Positions 43,550 to 50,423 of a DNA stretch of 64,000 bases are shown here, in pieces (the first letter of the stretch is position 1; each line of letters begins with the position of its first letter). The notes beneath the pieces were generated by a model, which was not told the DNA's origin, did no database searches, and was given only the letters and a program-made list of their open reading frames with translations. The position numbers and the translations under genes were made by a program. The DNA is from Brevibacillus thermoruber 423 (lineage in GTDB: Bacteria > Bacillota > Bacilli > Brevibacillales > Brevibacillaceae): positions 618,624 through 682,623 of the forward strand of contig NZ_KE695649.1 in NCBI RefSeq assembly GCF_000454065.1, in the 5' to 3' direction.

Positions 43550-43816
43550 TTAGGTGAACACGAACTGTCCCAACCGCTCTTTCAGCGCGTCGATGCCGAT
43601 GGCAAACCCGAGACATTGGCTGGATTGAATGATGAACGCGTTGAGTCCGACCACTTCGCCGTTCAGATTGATCAGCGGGCCGCCGCTGTTGCCGGGGTTG
43701 ATGGCCGCGTCCGTCTGAAAAATATCCTCGTACATCCGCTTGGCCACCTGCAGGCGCCGGTTTTTGGCGCTGATGATGCCGGCCGTGACGGAGTTTTCCA
43801 GACCCAGCGGGGAACC
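43550..43816 (-). pseudogene. 3' part of a split trypsin-like (S1C/HtrA-type) protease gene
   Basis: Encodes [20 protein letters not shown] ... [10 protein letters not shown] ... LGQFVFT, carrying the catalytic serine motif GNSGGP (Ser194 of the rejoined protein). It has no start of its own; in the present DNA it is fused to element sequence at 43816. Joined at the shared core GGTTCCCCGC to the 5' part (46016-46475), it forms an in-frame 238-residue protease without PDZ domain. It is therefore best read as a gene split by a mobile element rather than decayed: both halves are intact. Confidence 0.85.
43807..43816. repeat. Core of the left attachment site (attL)
   Basis: Minus strand GGTTCCCCGC, identical to 46016-46025. 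The arm 43815-43840 is one half of the attP-like dyad. It reads CGGTTTGCC at its outer end (minus strand), mirrored by CGGTTTGCC at 45994-46002 (plus strand). Confidence 0.8.
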
Positions 43817-43842
43817 GTCTGCTCCCGTAGGGGCAAACCGCG

Positions 43843-45297
43843 TCAGCGAAACGCGAGCAGCGTGAGGCGCACGGCCAGCCCGGGGCCGGACGCTGACGGA
43901 CACGCCTCCGCTTCCAGGCGGCGGAGCAGGATGTCCGCCAACTGCCGGCACTCTTCCCGCGTAGCCCACTCCCAGATGGAGGACCAGTCGGCCAGCGCTT
44001 CCTGCCACTCGTCCGGCCCGCCCGCAGGAGGGAGCTGCCGCCCCGTGGCCTGCGCCTCCCGTTCCGCCCGCTTCAGCTCTCCGAGTTTGGCGCGATATTC
44101 CGCCAGCGTGATGACCCCTTCGGCGTAGGCGTCTTCCCAGCGCTTCCGCTTTTGCCTGCATTTTTGCAGCAGCGCCTGGGCCGCCTCCCATTCCGTTGGT
44201 GGCGCCCCGGACGAGACGGCTTCGCGGCAGGCCGCACGGAGTTCCTCCCGATAGCGGAGGAGGTGGCTGATCACTTCCCGGGCCAGGCGGTCTTCGCGGA
44301 TCGCGGGGGCCTGGCACCCGCCCTTCTGCCTGTTTTTGCACAGGTAATAGTGGTGCGTGTACCGTTTGCCGTTGGGCTTGTTGGTATGGGCCGTCTTGCC
44401 GCGCATCGGCGAGCCGCAGCGGGAGCAGTACAGGAGACCGGAAAAGATGAACGGTGAAGAGAGGACCCGTGGATGATGAGACCGCCGCTCCGAAAGCCGC
44501 CGTTGAGCCGCCGCAAACGTGGAGGCGTCGACGATGGCCGGGTGTGCCCGCTCGACGATCACCCACTCCTCCGGCCGGTTGAGCCGCTGGCCGCCTTCCG
44601 CGTAGTTCCACCGCAGGGCCCCGTAGTACACCGGATTTTTCAACAGGCGGGTCACCGCGCCGGCGCTCCAGCGGGCGCCGTGTTTTCCGCGAAAGCCCTC
44701 GTGGTTGGCCCATTCCGCGATCTGCCGGGGAGACCATCCGGCCAGAAAGTGCCGGAACATGCCGCGCACCGCATCCCCCTCTGTCGGATGCACCGCCAGC
44801 CGGCCGTCCTGCCATTCGTATCCGTAGGGCGGGGGGCCGCCCGGCCGTTTTCGCTCCCGCACCATCTGCTCCATCCCCAGCTTCACCCGCTCCGCCAGGT
44901 TTTCCCGTTCCCATTGGGCCAGAGCCGCCACCAGCGTGATGAACAGCCGGCCGATCGCCGTCGTCGTGTCGTAGACTTCCGTGCAGCTTTTGAAGCGGAC
45001 GCCGTGCCGTTCAAACTGGCTCAGCAGCCGGTACAGGTCCAGGACGGAGCGGGTCAGGCGGTCCAGCCGGTACACCAGCACGACGTCTACCCGCCCCTGC
45101 CGCACGTCTGCCAGCATCCGCTGCAGCGCAGGCCGGCGCGTATCCTTGGCGCTCTCGCCTTCGTCGGCGTAGATGTCCGCCAGCGTCCAGCCCTGGGAGC
45201 GGATGTAGGCGAGCAGCCGTTCTCGCTGGGCGGCCACGGAAAATCCTTCCTTTGCCTGTTCCTCCGTACTGACGCGAACGTAGACAGCCGTTCTCAT
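43843..45297 (-). CDS. Large serine recombinase (integrase/excisionase type)
   Basis: A 484-residue site-specific recombinase. The resolvase-like N-terminal domain has the nucleophile in [15 protein letters not shown] (Ser ~10) and the YRLDRLTRS arginine motif. The recombinase domain (~165-260) includes [10 protein letters not shown], and a zinc ribbon is formed by CSRCG and later [10 protein letters not shown] coiled coil (~345-420) follows, as in SpoIVCA/CcrB-like enzymes. I chose ATG 45297 ([10 protein letters not shown]), with GGGAAGGTGG upstream. It ends next to the attL arm, where integrase genes usually sit. It probably catalyses integration and, with a partner, excision. Confidence 0.92.
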   Translation of the reverse strand: MRTAVYVRVSTEEQAKEGFSVAAQRERLLAYIRSQGWTLADIYADEGESAKDTRRPALQRMLADVRQGRVDVVLVYRLDRLTRSVLDLYRLLSQFERHGVRFKSCTEVYDTTTAIGRLFITLVAALAQWERENLAERVKLGMEQMVRERKRPGGPPPYGYEWQDGRLAVHPTEGDAVRGMFRHFLAGWSPRQIAEWANHEGFRGKHGARWSAGAVTRLLKNPVYYGALRWNYAEGGQRLNRPEEWVIVERAHPAIVDASTFAAAQRRLSERRSHHPRVLSSPFIFSGLLYCSRCGSPMRGKTAHTNKPNGKRYTHHYYLCKNRQKGGCQAPAIREDRLAREVISHLLRYREELRAACREAVSSGAPPTEWEAAQALLQKCRQKRKRWEDAYAEGVITLAEYRAKLGELKRAEREAQATGRQLPPAGGPDEWQEALADWSSIWEWATREECRQLADILLRRLEAEACPSASGPGLAVRLTLLAFR

Positions 45298-45365
45298 CGA
45301 ACCACCTTCCCTCATCGCGGATGGTAGAGTCTACAGCAGGGAGGCGGCGCGTATGCCTGGACAGC

Positions 45366-45407
45366 CAAAAAAGCCCCGCCGTCGTTCCCGGCGGAACGCA
45401 GCGGGGC
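45366..45407 (-). terminator. Terminator of the HxlR gene inside the element
   Basis: Minus strand: GCCCCGC...GTTCC-gccg-GGAAC...GGCGGGGC then TTTTTT. It separates the HxlR transcript from the recombinase gene, which therefore needs its own promoter. Confidence 0.75.
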
Positions 45408-45429
45408 GCGGATCAGCCGGTGCGGCCGG

Positions 45430-45750
45430 CTACATCCACTTCTGGCCCCAGGCGTGAATCGATTCGATTACGGGGCGCAGGTCTTTTCCTTTTTCCGTGA
45501 GATGGTATTCGATGCGGACAGGAATTTCCGGAAACACCTTGCGTTCCAGGATGCCCAGTTCCTCCAGTTCTTTCAATCGTTCCGACAGCATTTTATCGCT
45601 CATGTGCGGCACCATTTCGCGGATGTCCTTGAAGCGGACAGCCCCGAGCAGCAGCACATGGATGATCAATCCGGTCCATCTCTTGCCGAGAATGTTCATG
45701 GCCCCTTCGTACTTCGGGCACATTTGCTCGCCAGCAAATTCTTGACCCAC
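45430..45750 (-). CDS. HxlR-family transcriptional regulator (element cargo)
   Basis: A 106-residue winged-helix regulator: MCPKYEGAMNILGKRWTGLIIHVLL with the redox-type N-terminal cysteine, DKMLSERLKELEELGILERKVFPEIPVRIEYHLTEKG for HTH and wing, ending ESIHAWGQKW. HxlR proteins sense electrophiles or aldehydes through that cysteine. Start GTG at 45750 with GAGGTG upstream. It lies inside the recombinase element with its own operator-like repeat and terminator. The usual divergent oxidoreductase partner is absent, so its target may be chromosomal or the element itself. Confidence 0.85.
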   Translation of the reverse strand: MGQEFAGEQMCPKYEGAMNILGKRWTGLIIHVLLLGAVRFKDIREMVPHMSDKMLSERLKELEELGILERKVFPEIPVRIEYHLTEKGKDLRPVIESIHAWGQKWM

Positions 45751-45792
45751 GTCGGTGTCACCTCTGTGAAACAGCTTTTTGTATTGCCCTTA

Positions 45793-45823
45793 ATTGTAAC
45801 ACACTTACTTGAGAAAGGTAAGT
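45793..45823 (-). promoter_or_regulatory. HxlR promoter region with inverted repeat
   Basis: ACTTAC-N9-GTAAGT (45803-45823) is a perfect inverted repeat of the kind bound by HxlR/YodB-type regulators. A TACAAT -10 (45793-45798, minus strand) adjoins it, so autorepression is likely. Confidence 0.55.
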
Positions 45824-45993
45824 TGCATTCACCGCCAATCGGCTCTCGTCATGTTGTCTCCCGCGAACGGTCCGGCTATGCACACAGGCGGCCGGGACAG
45901 GCGGTCGGGACGGGCGGACGCCCGTTTCCCGCGTCGGCGTTCCGGGGGCAGGGACCGCCACCCCCAAGCAGGCGCATGGGAAAATCCTGTCTT
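45824..45993. other. Right end of the element, nothing recognised
   Basis: About 170 bases between the HxlR promoter and the attR arm. The protease 5' frame reads through here on the minus strand to a stop at 45876 but the added residues are not protein-like. Confidence 0.5.
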
Positions 45994-46015
45994 CGGTTTG
46001 CCTCTATGGCGGCAG

Positions 46016-46025
46016 GCGGGGAACC
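46016..46025. repeat. Core of the right attachment site (attR)
   Basis: GCGGGGAACC on the plus strand, the same 10 bases as 43807-43816. The arm 45994-46019 is the other half of the attP-like dyad. Confidence 0.8.
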
Positions 46026-46475
46026 AATGCTGATGACCCATTCGCCCACCTTCGTGTCGGATGAGCTGCCCAGCCGCAGCGGGGTCAGTTTGCAATCCGC
46101 GTCGATTTTGATGACGGCGTAGTCGCGGACGCGGTCGGCCAGCACGCGTTTCGCTTCATACACCTGCCCGTTGTACAGCTTGACGAGGATGGTCCGCGAT
46201 TTTCCGACCACGTGCTCGCTGGTTAGAATGTATCCTTTGGGATGAAATATAAAACCGGAGCCGTAACTCCGCTCGGAGGGAAGCGGCGACTCGTCGGTGA
46301 TCAGACTGCGGATCAGCGATTCCACGTTGTGCCCGTGGGGCGCATCCTCGGTCACAATGGAGACGACGCCTTCCTTGACGCGCTCCACAATCGGCACGAA
46401 AAAATTGAGAGGATGCAAACTGCTGCTCACAGGGTACTTGACTTTGGTGTAATGGGACCATTTTTTACTTTTCAC
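46016..46475 (-). pseudogene. 5' part of the split trypsin-like protease gene
   Basis: Starts at GTG 46475 behind GGGGGGAG and codes 153 residues up to VGEWVISIGSP, then runs into the element. It contains the catalytic histidine (TSEHVVG, His88) and aspartate (RDYAVIKID, Asp118); the serine is in the other part at 43550-43816. No signal peptide or membrane segment is seen, so the rejoined enzyme would be a small cytosolic S1C-like protease. In the present arrangement only an inactive fragment, extended by junk to 45876, could be made. Confidence 0.85.
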
Positions 46476-46559
46476 GGTATCTCCCCCCACAGCAGATAGG
46501 TATGTATCATCTTATGGCACGGCGGGGGAGAAGGGACGCCCAAAAATCCACGGGAGGGA

Positions 46560-46584
46560 TATATCAATATTTTTGATTGATATA
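46560..46584. promoter_or_regulatory. Inverted repeat upstream of padR, candidate operator
   Basis: TATATCAAT-atttttg-ATTGATATA, perfect 9-bp arms, in an AT-rich promoter region with several TATAAT boxes (for example 46599-46628, TTGGTA-18-TATAAT). PadR proteins commonly bind such dyads near their own gene. Confidence 0.5.
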
Positions 46585-46703
46585 ATAAAGAAATAGGATT
46601 GGTATAATCATAAGAAAGTGCTTATAATACATATAGAGAATATTTTGAACATAAAGCGCATTCGCGAGAGAGAGCAGACAGCGTGTTGGAGGGATGTAGA
46701 GAG

Positions 46704-47240
46704 ATGGATGTCAAAACAATTATTCTCGGATTTTTGAGCTACGGAGAGATGAGCGGGTACGATATCAAACAGGCGTTTTCCAACAGCATCGGCTTTTTCT
46801 ATGACGCCAGCTTCGGCGCCATTTACCCGGCGCTCCGCAAGCTGGAGGAAGAAGGATACGTGACCAAGCAGGAGGTCATCCAGTCGGGCAAGCCGAACAA
46901 GATCCTGTACAGCATCACGGAGGCCGGTCGGGAGGCGTTCCGCAAGGAGATTCAGACCCCGATTCTGCCGCCGGTGCTGCGTTCCGACATGCTGGTAAAA
47001 ATTTTCTTTGGCAAGAGCCGCACGCCGGAGGAGCAAAGAGAACTGCTGCAGAGCTGTCTGGAGATGCAGCGGCACATGCTGCAGCAGAGCCGCCGTTCGT
47101 ACCAGAAACTGCAGCAGCATTTTGACGAATACCAGCGATTTTGCTGGGAGTACACGATCCACCACCTGGAGACCACGATTGCGTTTTTGGAACAAAAAAT
47201 GCCGGCCCTGCTGAAACAGGAGCCCGCCTGTACCCTGTAG
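46704..47240 (+). CDS. PadR-family transcriptional regulator
   Basis: A 178-residue regulator: N-terminal winged HTH (LGFLSYGEMSGYDIKQAF ... GAIYPALRKLEEEGYVTKQ, ~5-60) and a C-terminal helical dimerisation region of the Vir family type (~90-170). ATG 46704 with GGAGGG upstream. A perfect dyad lies upstream. No transporter or phenolic-acid gene adjoins it, so its target is unknown. Confidence 0.85.
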   Translation: MDVKTIILGFLSYGEMSGYDIKQAFSNSIGFFYDASFGAIYPALRKLEEEGYVTKQEVIQSGKPNKILYSITEAGREAFRKEIQTPILPPVLRSDMLVKIFFGKSRTPEEQRELLQSCLEMQRHMLQQSRRSYQKLQQHFDEYQRFCWEYTIHHLETTIAFLEQKMPALLKQEPACTL

Positions 47241-47287
47241 GAACGGACGGGACCGTCCGATCCGCAGCGAGCGGGGAGAGCGGACAT

Positions 47288-47324
47288 AAAAAAGCGAAGG
47301 GATGCTGCGTCCCTTCGCTTTTTT
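47288..47324. terminator. Bidirectional terminator between padR and the aminopeptidase
   Basis: AAAAAAGCGAAGGGA / TCCCTTCGCTTTTTT, a perfect 15-bp match. Confidence 0.9.
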
Positions 47325-47341
47325 GTGCGGCGCCTGTTGCG

Positions 47342-48454
47342 TTATTTCAGGTTTTCCGGGTTGAGGCATTCCAGCTCCGGAACCACAAAGCGGCCGTCTT
47401 TGCGGATCAGGCGATCGTCGAACCAGATCTCGCCGCCGCCCCACTCCGGACGCTGGATGCAGACCAGGTCCCAGTGGATGGACGACTTGTTGCCGTTGAA
47501 CGCTTCGTCGTAGGCCTGACCGGGCGTGAAGTGGAAGCTGCCGTCGATTTTTTCGTCGAACAGGATGTCTTTCATCGGGTTCTGGATGTACGGGTTGACC
47601 CCGATGGCAAATTCGCCGATGTAGCGCGCGCCTTCGTCCGTGTCGAACACTTCGTTGATCCGCTTCGTGTCGTTGGCGGTCGCGTCGACGATTTTGCCGT
47701 CCTTGAAGGTCAGCTTGATGTTGTCAAACGTGTAGCCCTGGTACGGCGACGGGGTGTTGTAGCTGATGACGCCGTTGACGGAGTCGCGGACGGGAGCGGT
47801 GAACACTTCGCCGTCCGGGATGTTGGCTTGCCCGGCGCACTTGATCGCCGGAATGCCTTTGATGGAAAAGGTGAGATCGGTGCCCGGGCCGGTGATGCGC
47901 ACCTTGTCCGTCTTTTCCATCAGCTCGACGAGGCTGTCCATCGCCTTGTCCATCTTGCCGTAATCCAGGGTACAGACCTTGAAGTAGAAGTCTTCGAAGG
48001 CATCGGTGCTCATGTTGGCCAACTGGGCCATGGACGCGTTGGGGTAGCGCAGCACGACCCACTTCGTCTCCGGCACGCGCACGTCCAGCACGGGACGAAG
48101 CAGGAGCTTGGAGTAGAGCTGCATCTTGTCCCCCGGTACGTCGGACAGCTCGCTGATGTTGTCGCCGCCGCGGATGCCGATGTAGCAGTCCATTTGCTTC
48201 ATAAAGGAAACCTCCGCGTCGCGCATCACGCCCAACTGCGTTTCGTTTGCGCCGAGCAGGAGTTCCCGCTGGATCGTTTGGTCGATCAACTGCACGTACG
48301 GGTTGCCGCCCGCCTCGTACACCTTGCGGATGACGGCGCGAACCAGTTCGCTTACCGCGCCGATCGCGTAGATGAGAACGTTTTCACCGCGCTGGACGCG
48401 CGTCGAGTAGTTCACCAGGACATCGGCCAGTTTGTCGATACGGGGATCTTTCAT
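47342..48454 (-). CDS. M29-family aminopeptidase (AmpS/aminopeptidase T)
   Basis: A 370-residue metal-dependent aminopeptidase. Family features are RGENVLIYAI near the start, the GEFAIGVNP segment with a metal-binding Glu, FHFTPGQAYDEAFNGN and SSIHWDLVCI with the His-X-Asp ligands. I chose ATG 48454 (MKDPRIDKLADVLVNYS), with GCGAGGTA upstream; the ATG 30 bases earlier has no RBS. It trims N-terminal residues from peptides in the cytosol. Monocistronic. Confidence 0.9.
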   Translation of the reverse strand: MKDPRIDKLADVLVNYSTRVQRGENVLIYAIGAVSELVRAVIRKVYEAGGNPYVQLIDQTIQRELLLGANETQLGVMRDAEVSFMKQMDCYIGIRGGDNISELSDVPGDKMQLYSKLLLRPVLDVRVPETKWVVLRYPNASMAQLANMSTDAFEDFYFKVCTLDYGKMDKAMDSLVELMEKTDKVRITGPGTDLTFSIKGIPAIKCAGQANIPDGEVFTAPVRDSVNGVISYNTPSPYQGYTFDNIKLTFKDGKIVDATANDTKRINEVFDTDEGARYIGEFAIGVNPYIQNPMKDILFDEKIDGSFHFTPGQAYDEAFNGNKSSIHWDLVCIQRPEWGGGEIWFDDRLIRKDGRFVVPELECLNPENLK

Positions 48455-48513
48455 CGGAAGGATGTACCTCGCTTTCCATTGCATTCAGTATGTATTGTAC
48501 ACAAATCGACGAG

Positions 48514-48540
48514 AAAAAAGCTACCCGTGGTCAGGGTAGC
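48514..48540 (-). terminator. Terminator of the YjcZ-like gene
   Basis: Minus strand GCTACCC-tgaccac-GGGTAGC then TTTTTT. Confidence 0.75.
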
Positions 48541-48616
48541 GTGCGTATGAAACGCGCTGTGCAGGATTCGGTGCTAATGTATATGCAATCATTTGCGCGG
48601 ATGTGCGCACTGCCGT

Positions 48617-48712
48617 TTAATTGTCGCACGAACAACCAACAATTACCAGCAGGATGAACAGGATCAACACCAGAGTGAAATCGTCCAGGTCGCCGTTAAA
48701 GATGCTGCTCAT
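48617..48712 (-). CDS. YjcZ-family small sporulation protein
   Basis: A 31-residue protein: MSSIFNGDLDD, then a hydrophobic helix FTLVLILFILLVIVGCSC and DN. The GCSC ending and length are typical of YjcZ/CoxF-like membrane micropeptides made in the mother cell during sporulation. ATG 48712 is preceded by AAAGGAGGATG. A SigK-like promoter lies upstream (48758-48785) and a terminator follows, so it is a complete single-gene unit, below the length most gene finders keep. Confidence 0.8.
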   Translation of the reverse strand: MSSIFNGDLDDFTLVLILFILLVIVGCSCDN

Positions 48713-48757
48713 CAAACATCCTCCTTTTGTTTGTTAAGCCTCTTGTGCTTACATCCA

Positions 48758-48785
48758 TAACATATGGGTTTTCGCACAGAGCTGT
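48758..48785 (-). promoter_or_regulatory. SigK-like promoter of the YjcZ gene
   Basis: Minus strand ACA, 16 bases, CATATGTTA, matching the late mother-cell SigK pattern mACm-N16-CATAnnnTA. Confidence 0.55.
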
Positions 48786-48858
48786 AACGGGCAAATGCCC
48801 ATTTTTGGGAAGTATATTATTCTGAAAACATGGAAAAGCTAGAGGATACGAAAAGACT

Positions 48859-49119
48859 ATGCGAAACGAAAGGATGGCAGTTGTCATGCGCAGAGCTTTG
48901 TCCAGCACGCCTCACGAAATCCCGGCGATCCTGATCAGCGTCGGCGAGGATTTTAAATCGATTGTATGGAAGGCACAGTACGATATGGATTTTAATACGG
49001 AATGCCTGTTTTGTTTTTCCGAGCGAATCACCGGATACCGCGTCGAGGACGAGCTGGGCCGTTCCGGAAAAGTGGCCGTCTGCCCCCATTGCGAGAAAGT
49101 GAACGCCATTTACGCCTGA
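48859..49119 (+). CDS. Small treble-clef zinc-binding protein, hypothetical
   Basis: An 86-residue protein with two CxxC pairs (CLFCF at ~50-54 and CPHC at ~76-79) that probably hold one zinc. ATG 48859 is assumed, with AGAGGAT 11 bases upstream; an internal ATG at 48886 behind GAAAGG is possible. No family recognised. The neighbour at 49343 is also a small zinc-ribbon protein. Confidence 0.65.
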   Translation: MRNERMAVVMRRALSSTPHEIPAILISVGEDFKSIVWKAQYDMDFNTECLFCFSERITGYRVEDELGRSGKVAVCPHCEKVNAIYA

Positions 49120-49159
49120 TCGCCGGCAGTGTTGCCGAGCGATGCCGCTTGGTGCCTGC

Positions 49160-49232
49160 GCCCGGCGGTTGATCCCCTGTCCGGTCCAGTTCTCACGGAC
49201 GGATGGAGGTCAGCCGCCGGGCGTTTTTTCGC
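49160..49232 (+). terminator. Large hairpin terminator
   Basis: CGCCCGGCGG (about 49160-49170) pairs with CCGCCGGGCG followed by TTTTTT, enclosing a ~45-base loop with its own small hairpin. It ends the treble-clef gene transcript. Confidence 0.6.
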
Positions 49233-49342
49233 TGCTTGGGACTGACAATCCATCCACCAAGTACCACCTCGTTTGGGGCAGGATTGCAGGGAGAAGGCTC
49301 GAATAGTAGGAGGAGTATACAGATGCGGATAGAGGTGAACCC

Positions 49343-49741
49343 ATGTACAAGAAATGCAGCCGCTGCGGAAGTGACATGGAGCTCGTGCTGCGCAACGTCG
49401 TGTACCGCAGCCGCGTGAAAATCATGAACGTGCCGGTACACGTCTGCGGAAACGATGCCTGCGGTCATTCCCAGGTGGTGGACGTCATCAAAGATGATCT
49501 GAAGAAACTCATGGAGGAATGGGGGCAACATCCGCAGCGCCAATCGATTGAATTTGAAGAAGTGTCGGAGCTTTCCCATTTGATGGTGCTCATCGCCAAA
49601 GAGAAAGAGGATGCGACTGTGCGAGAGGCGCTGCAGGAGCGGGTGAACGAACTCCTGGACCTGTTTTTGCTGGCCCGATCGCTGGGGGATCAGAATTGGA
49701 TGCACGAACTGCGGCAGCGTTTGACGAAGATCATGGTCTAG
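49343..49741 (+). CDS. YgiT-like zinc-finger protein, hypothetical
   Basis: A 132-residue protein with an N-terminal four-cysteine zinc ribbon: CSRCG at 5-9 and CGNDACG at ~35-41, the layout of YgiT/MqsA-type fingers. A helical C-terminus (~70-130, DATVREALQERVNELLDLFLLARSL) follows. There is no MqsR-like toxin next to it and no XRE HTH, so an antitoxin role is not supported. ATG 49343 with AGAGGTG upstream. Confidence 0.7.
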   Translation: MYKKCSRCGSDMELVLRNVVYRSRVKIMNVPVHVCGNDACGHSQVVDVIKDDLKKLMEEWGQHPQRQSIEFEEVSELSHLMVLIAKEKEDATVREALQERVNELLDLFLLARSLGDQNWMHELRQRLTKIMV

Positions 49742-49926
49742 GCGAACCGGGTTGTCCTCACGGCAGGGACGGCTCTTTTTTCGCTGTGCCGCGATATCAC
49801 GGATGCGGTGATGAGGCAGTGCCCCGCGGATCAGCGGACCGCATCCACACTTGAAACGTAGACTTCGCCGATGCGATTCCGTATACTGGTAACCACATGC
49901 ACCAGATGTGAGAGGAGCGATTCATC

Positions 49927-50253
49927 GTGACGGAAGTACAACTGCACACGCTGGAAGAACTGGATCAATTCGTGGCGGGCGCGGGCAAGCGGCTGCTGTT
50001 TAAGCACAGCACCATCTGCCCGATCAGCTCGGCCGCTTATGAAGAGTTTCAGGCGTTTCTTCGCGAACAGGAACTCCCCGCGGCGGTGATTCTCGTGCGC
50101 GAGGACCGTCCCGTCTCCAACGCGGTGGAGGAGCGCTTTGGCATCAAGCACGAGTCGCCGCAGATCTTTCTGTTGGAGGACGGCCAGGTAAAATGGCACA
50201 CCTCCCACTGGAAAATTACCAAGGACGCCATCCGTGAGGCGGTGCAGGGCTAG
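49927..50253 (+). CDS. brxC: Monothiol bacilliredoxin (YtxJ family)
   Basis: A 108-residue thioredoxin-fold protein that removes bacillithiol from S-bacillithiolated proteins. The signature TICPIS holds the single active-site Cys31, where dithiol thioredoxins would have CxxC. Start GTG at 49927 with AGGAG upstream. It is part of the conserved ytxJ-aroA-ccpA neighbourhood of Bacilli, here interrupted by the FtsA-like gene. Its presence indicates a bacillithiol-using organism. Confidence 0.87.
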   Translation: MTEVQLHTLEELDQFVAGAGKRLLFKHSTICPISSAAYEEFQAFLREQELPAAVILVREDRPVSNAVEERFGIKHESPQIFLLEDGQVKWHTSHWKITKDAIREAVQG

Positions 50254-50364
50254 AGTGGATGCGGCGAACGACGGGGGAGGGTGCGGGGAGCGGCAAGCGT
50301 CCGCCCTTCGCATGAAACGGCGGGCGGCTTGGCCCCATCGCGGCGTGCCGCGAATCGAAAACGC

Positions 50365-50406
50365 AAAAAAACGGGTGGGCATTGTAAGGGCCGCACCCGT
50401 TTTTTT
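50365..50406. terminator. Bidirectional terminator between brxC and the FtsA-like gene
   Basis: AAAAAAACGGGTG ... CACCCGTTTTTTT, with T-runs for both converging genes. Confidence 0.9.
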
Positions 50407-50423
50407 CTGTGCAGAGCATACGG

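Larger units (their letters stand above)
43807..46025 (-). mobile_element. 2.2-kb serine-recombinase element interrupting a protease gene
   Basis: Bounded by a directly repeated 10-bp core (43807-43816 and 46016-46025), giving a 2209-bp excised circle. It carries a large serine recombinase, whose stop is 3 bases from the attL arm, and an HxlR regulator. Joining the element ends gives a 56-bp attP-like site with two 26-base arms matching at 21 of 26 positions around a TTCC centre. Joining the flanks restores the protease frame ([12 protein letters not shown]). This is the organisation of skin-type elements and small serine-integrase islands. Confidence 0.85.

Noticed and set aside
49343-49741. 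MqsA/YgiT-type antitoxin
   Set aside because: It has the zinc ribbon but no HTH domain and no adjacent toxin gene.
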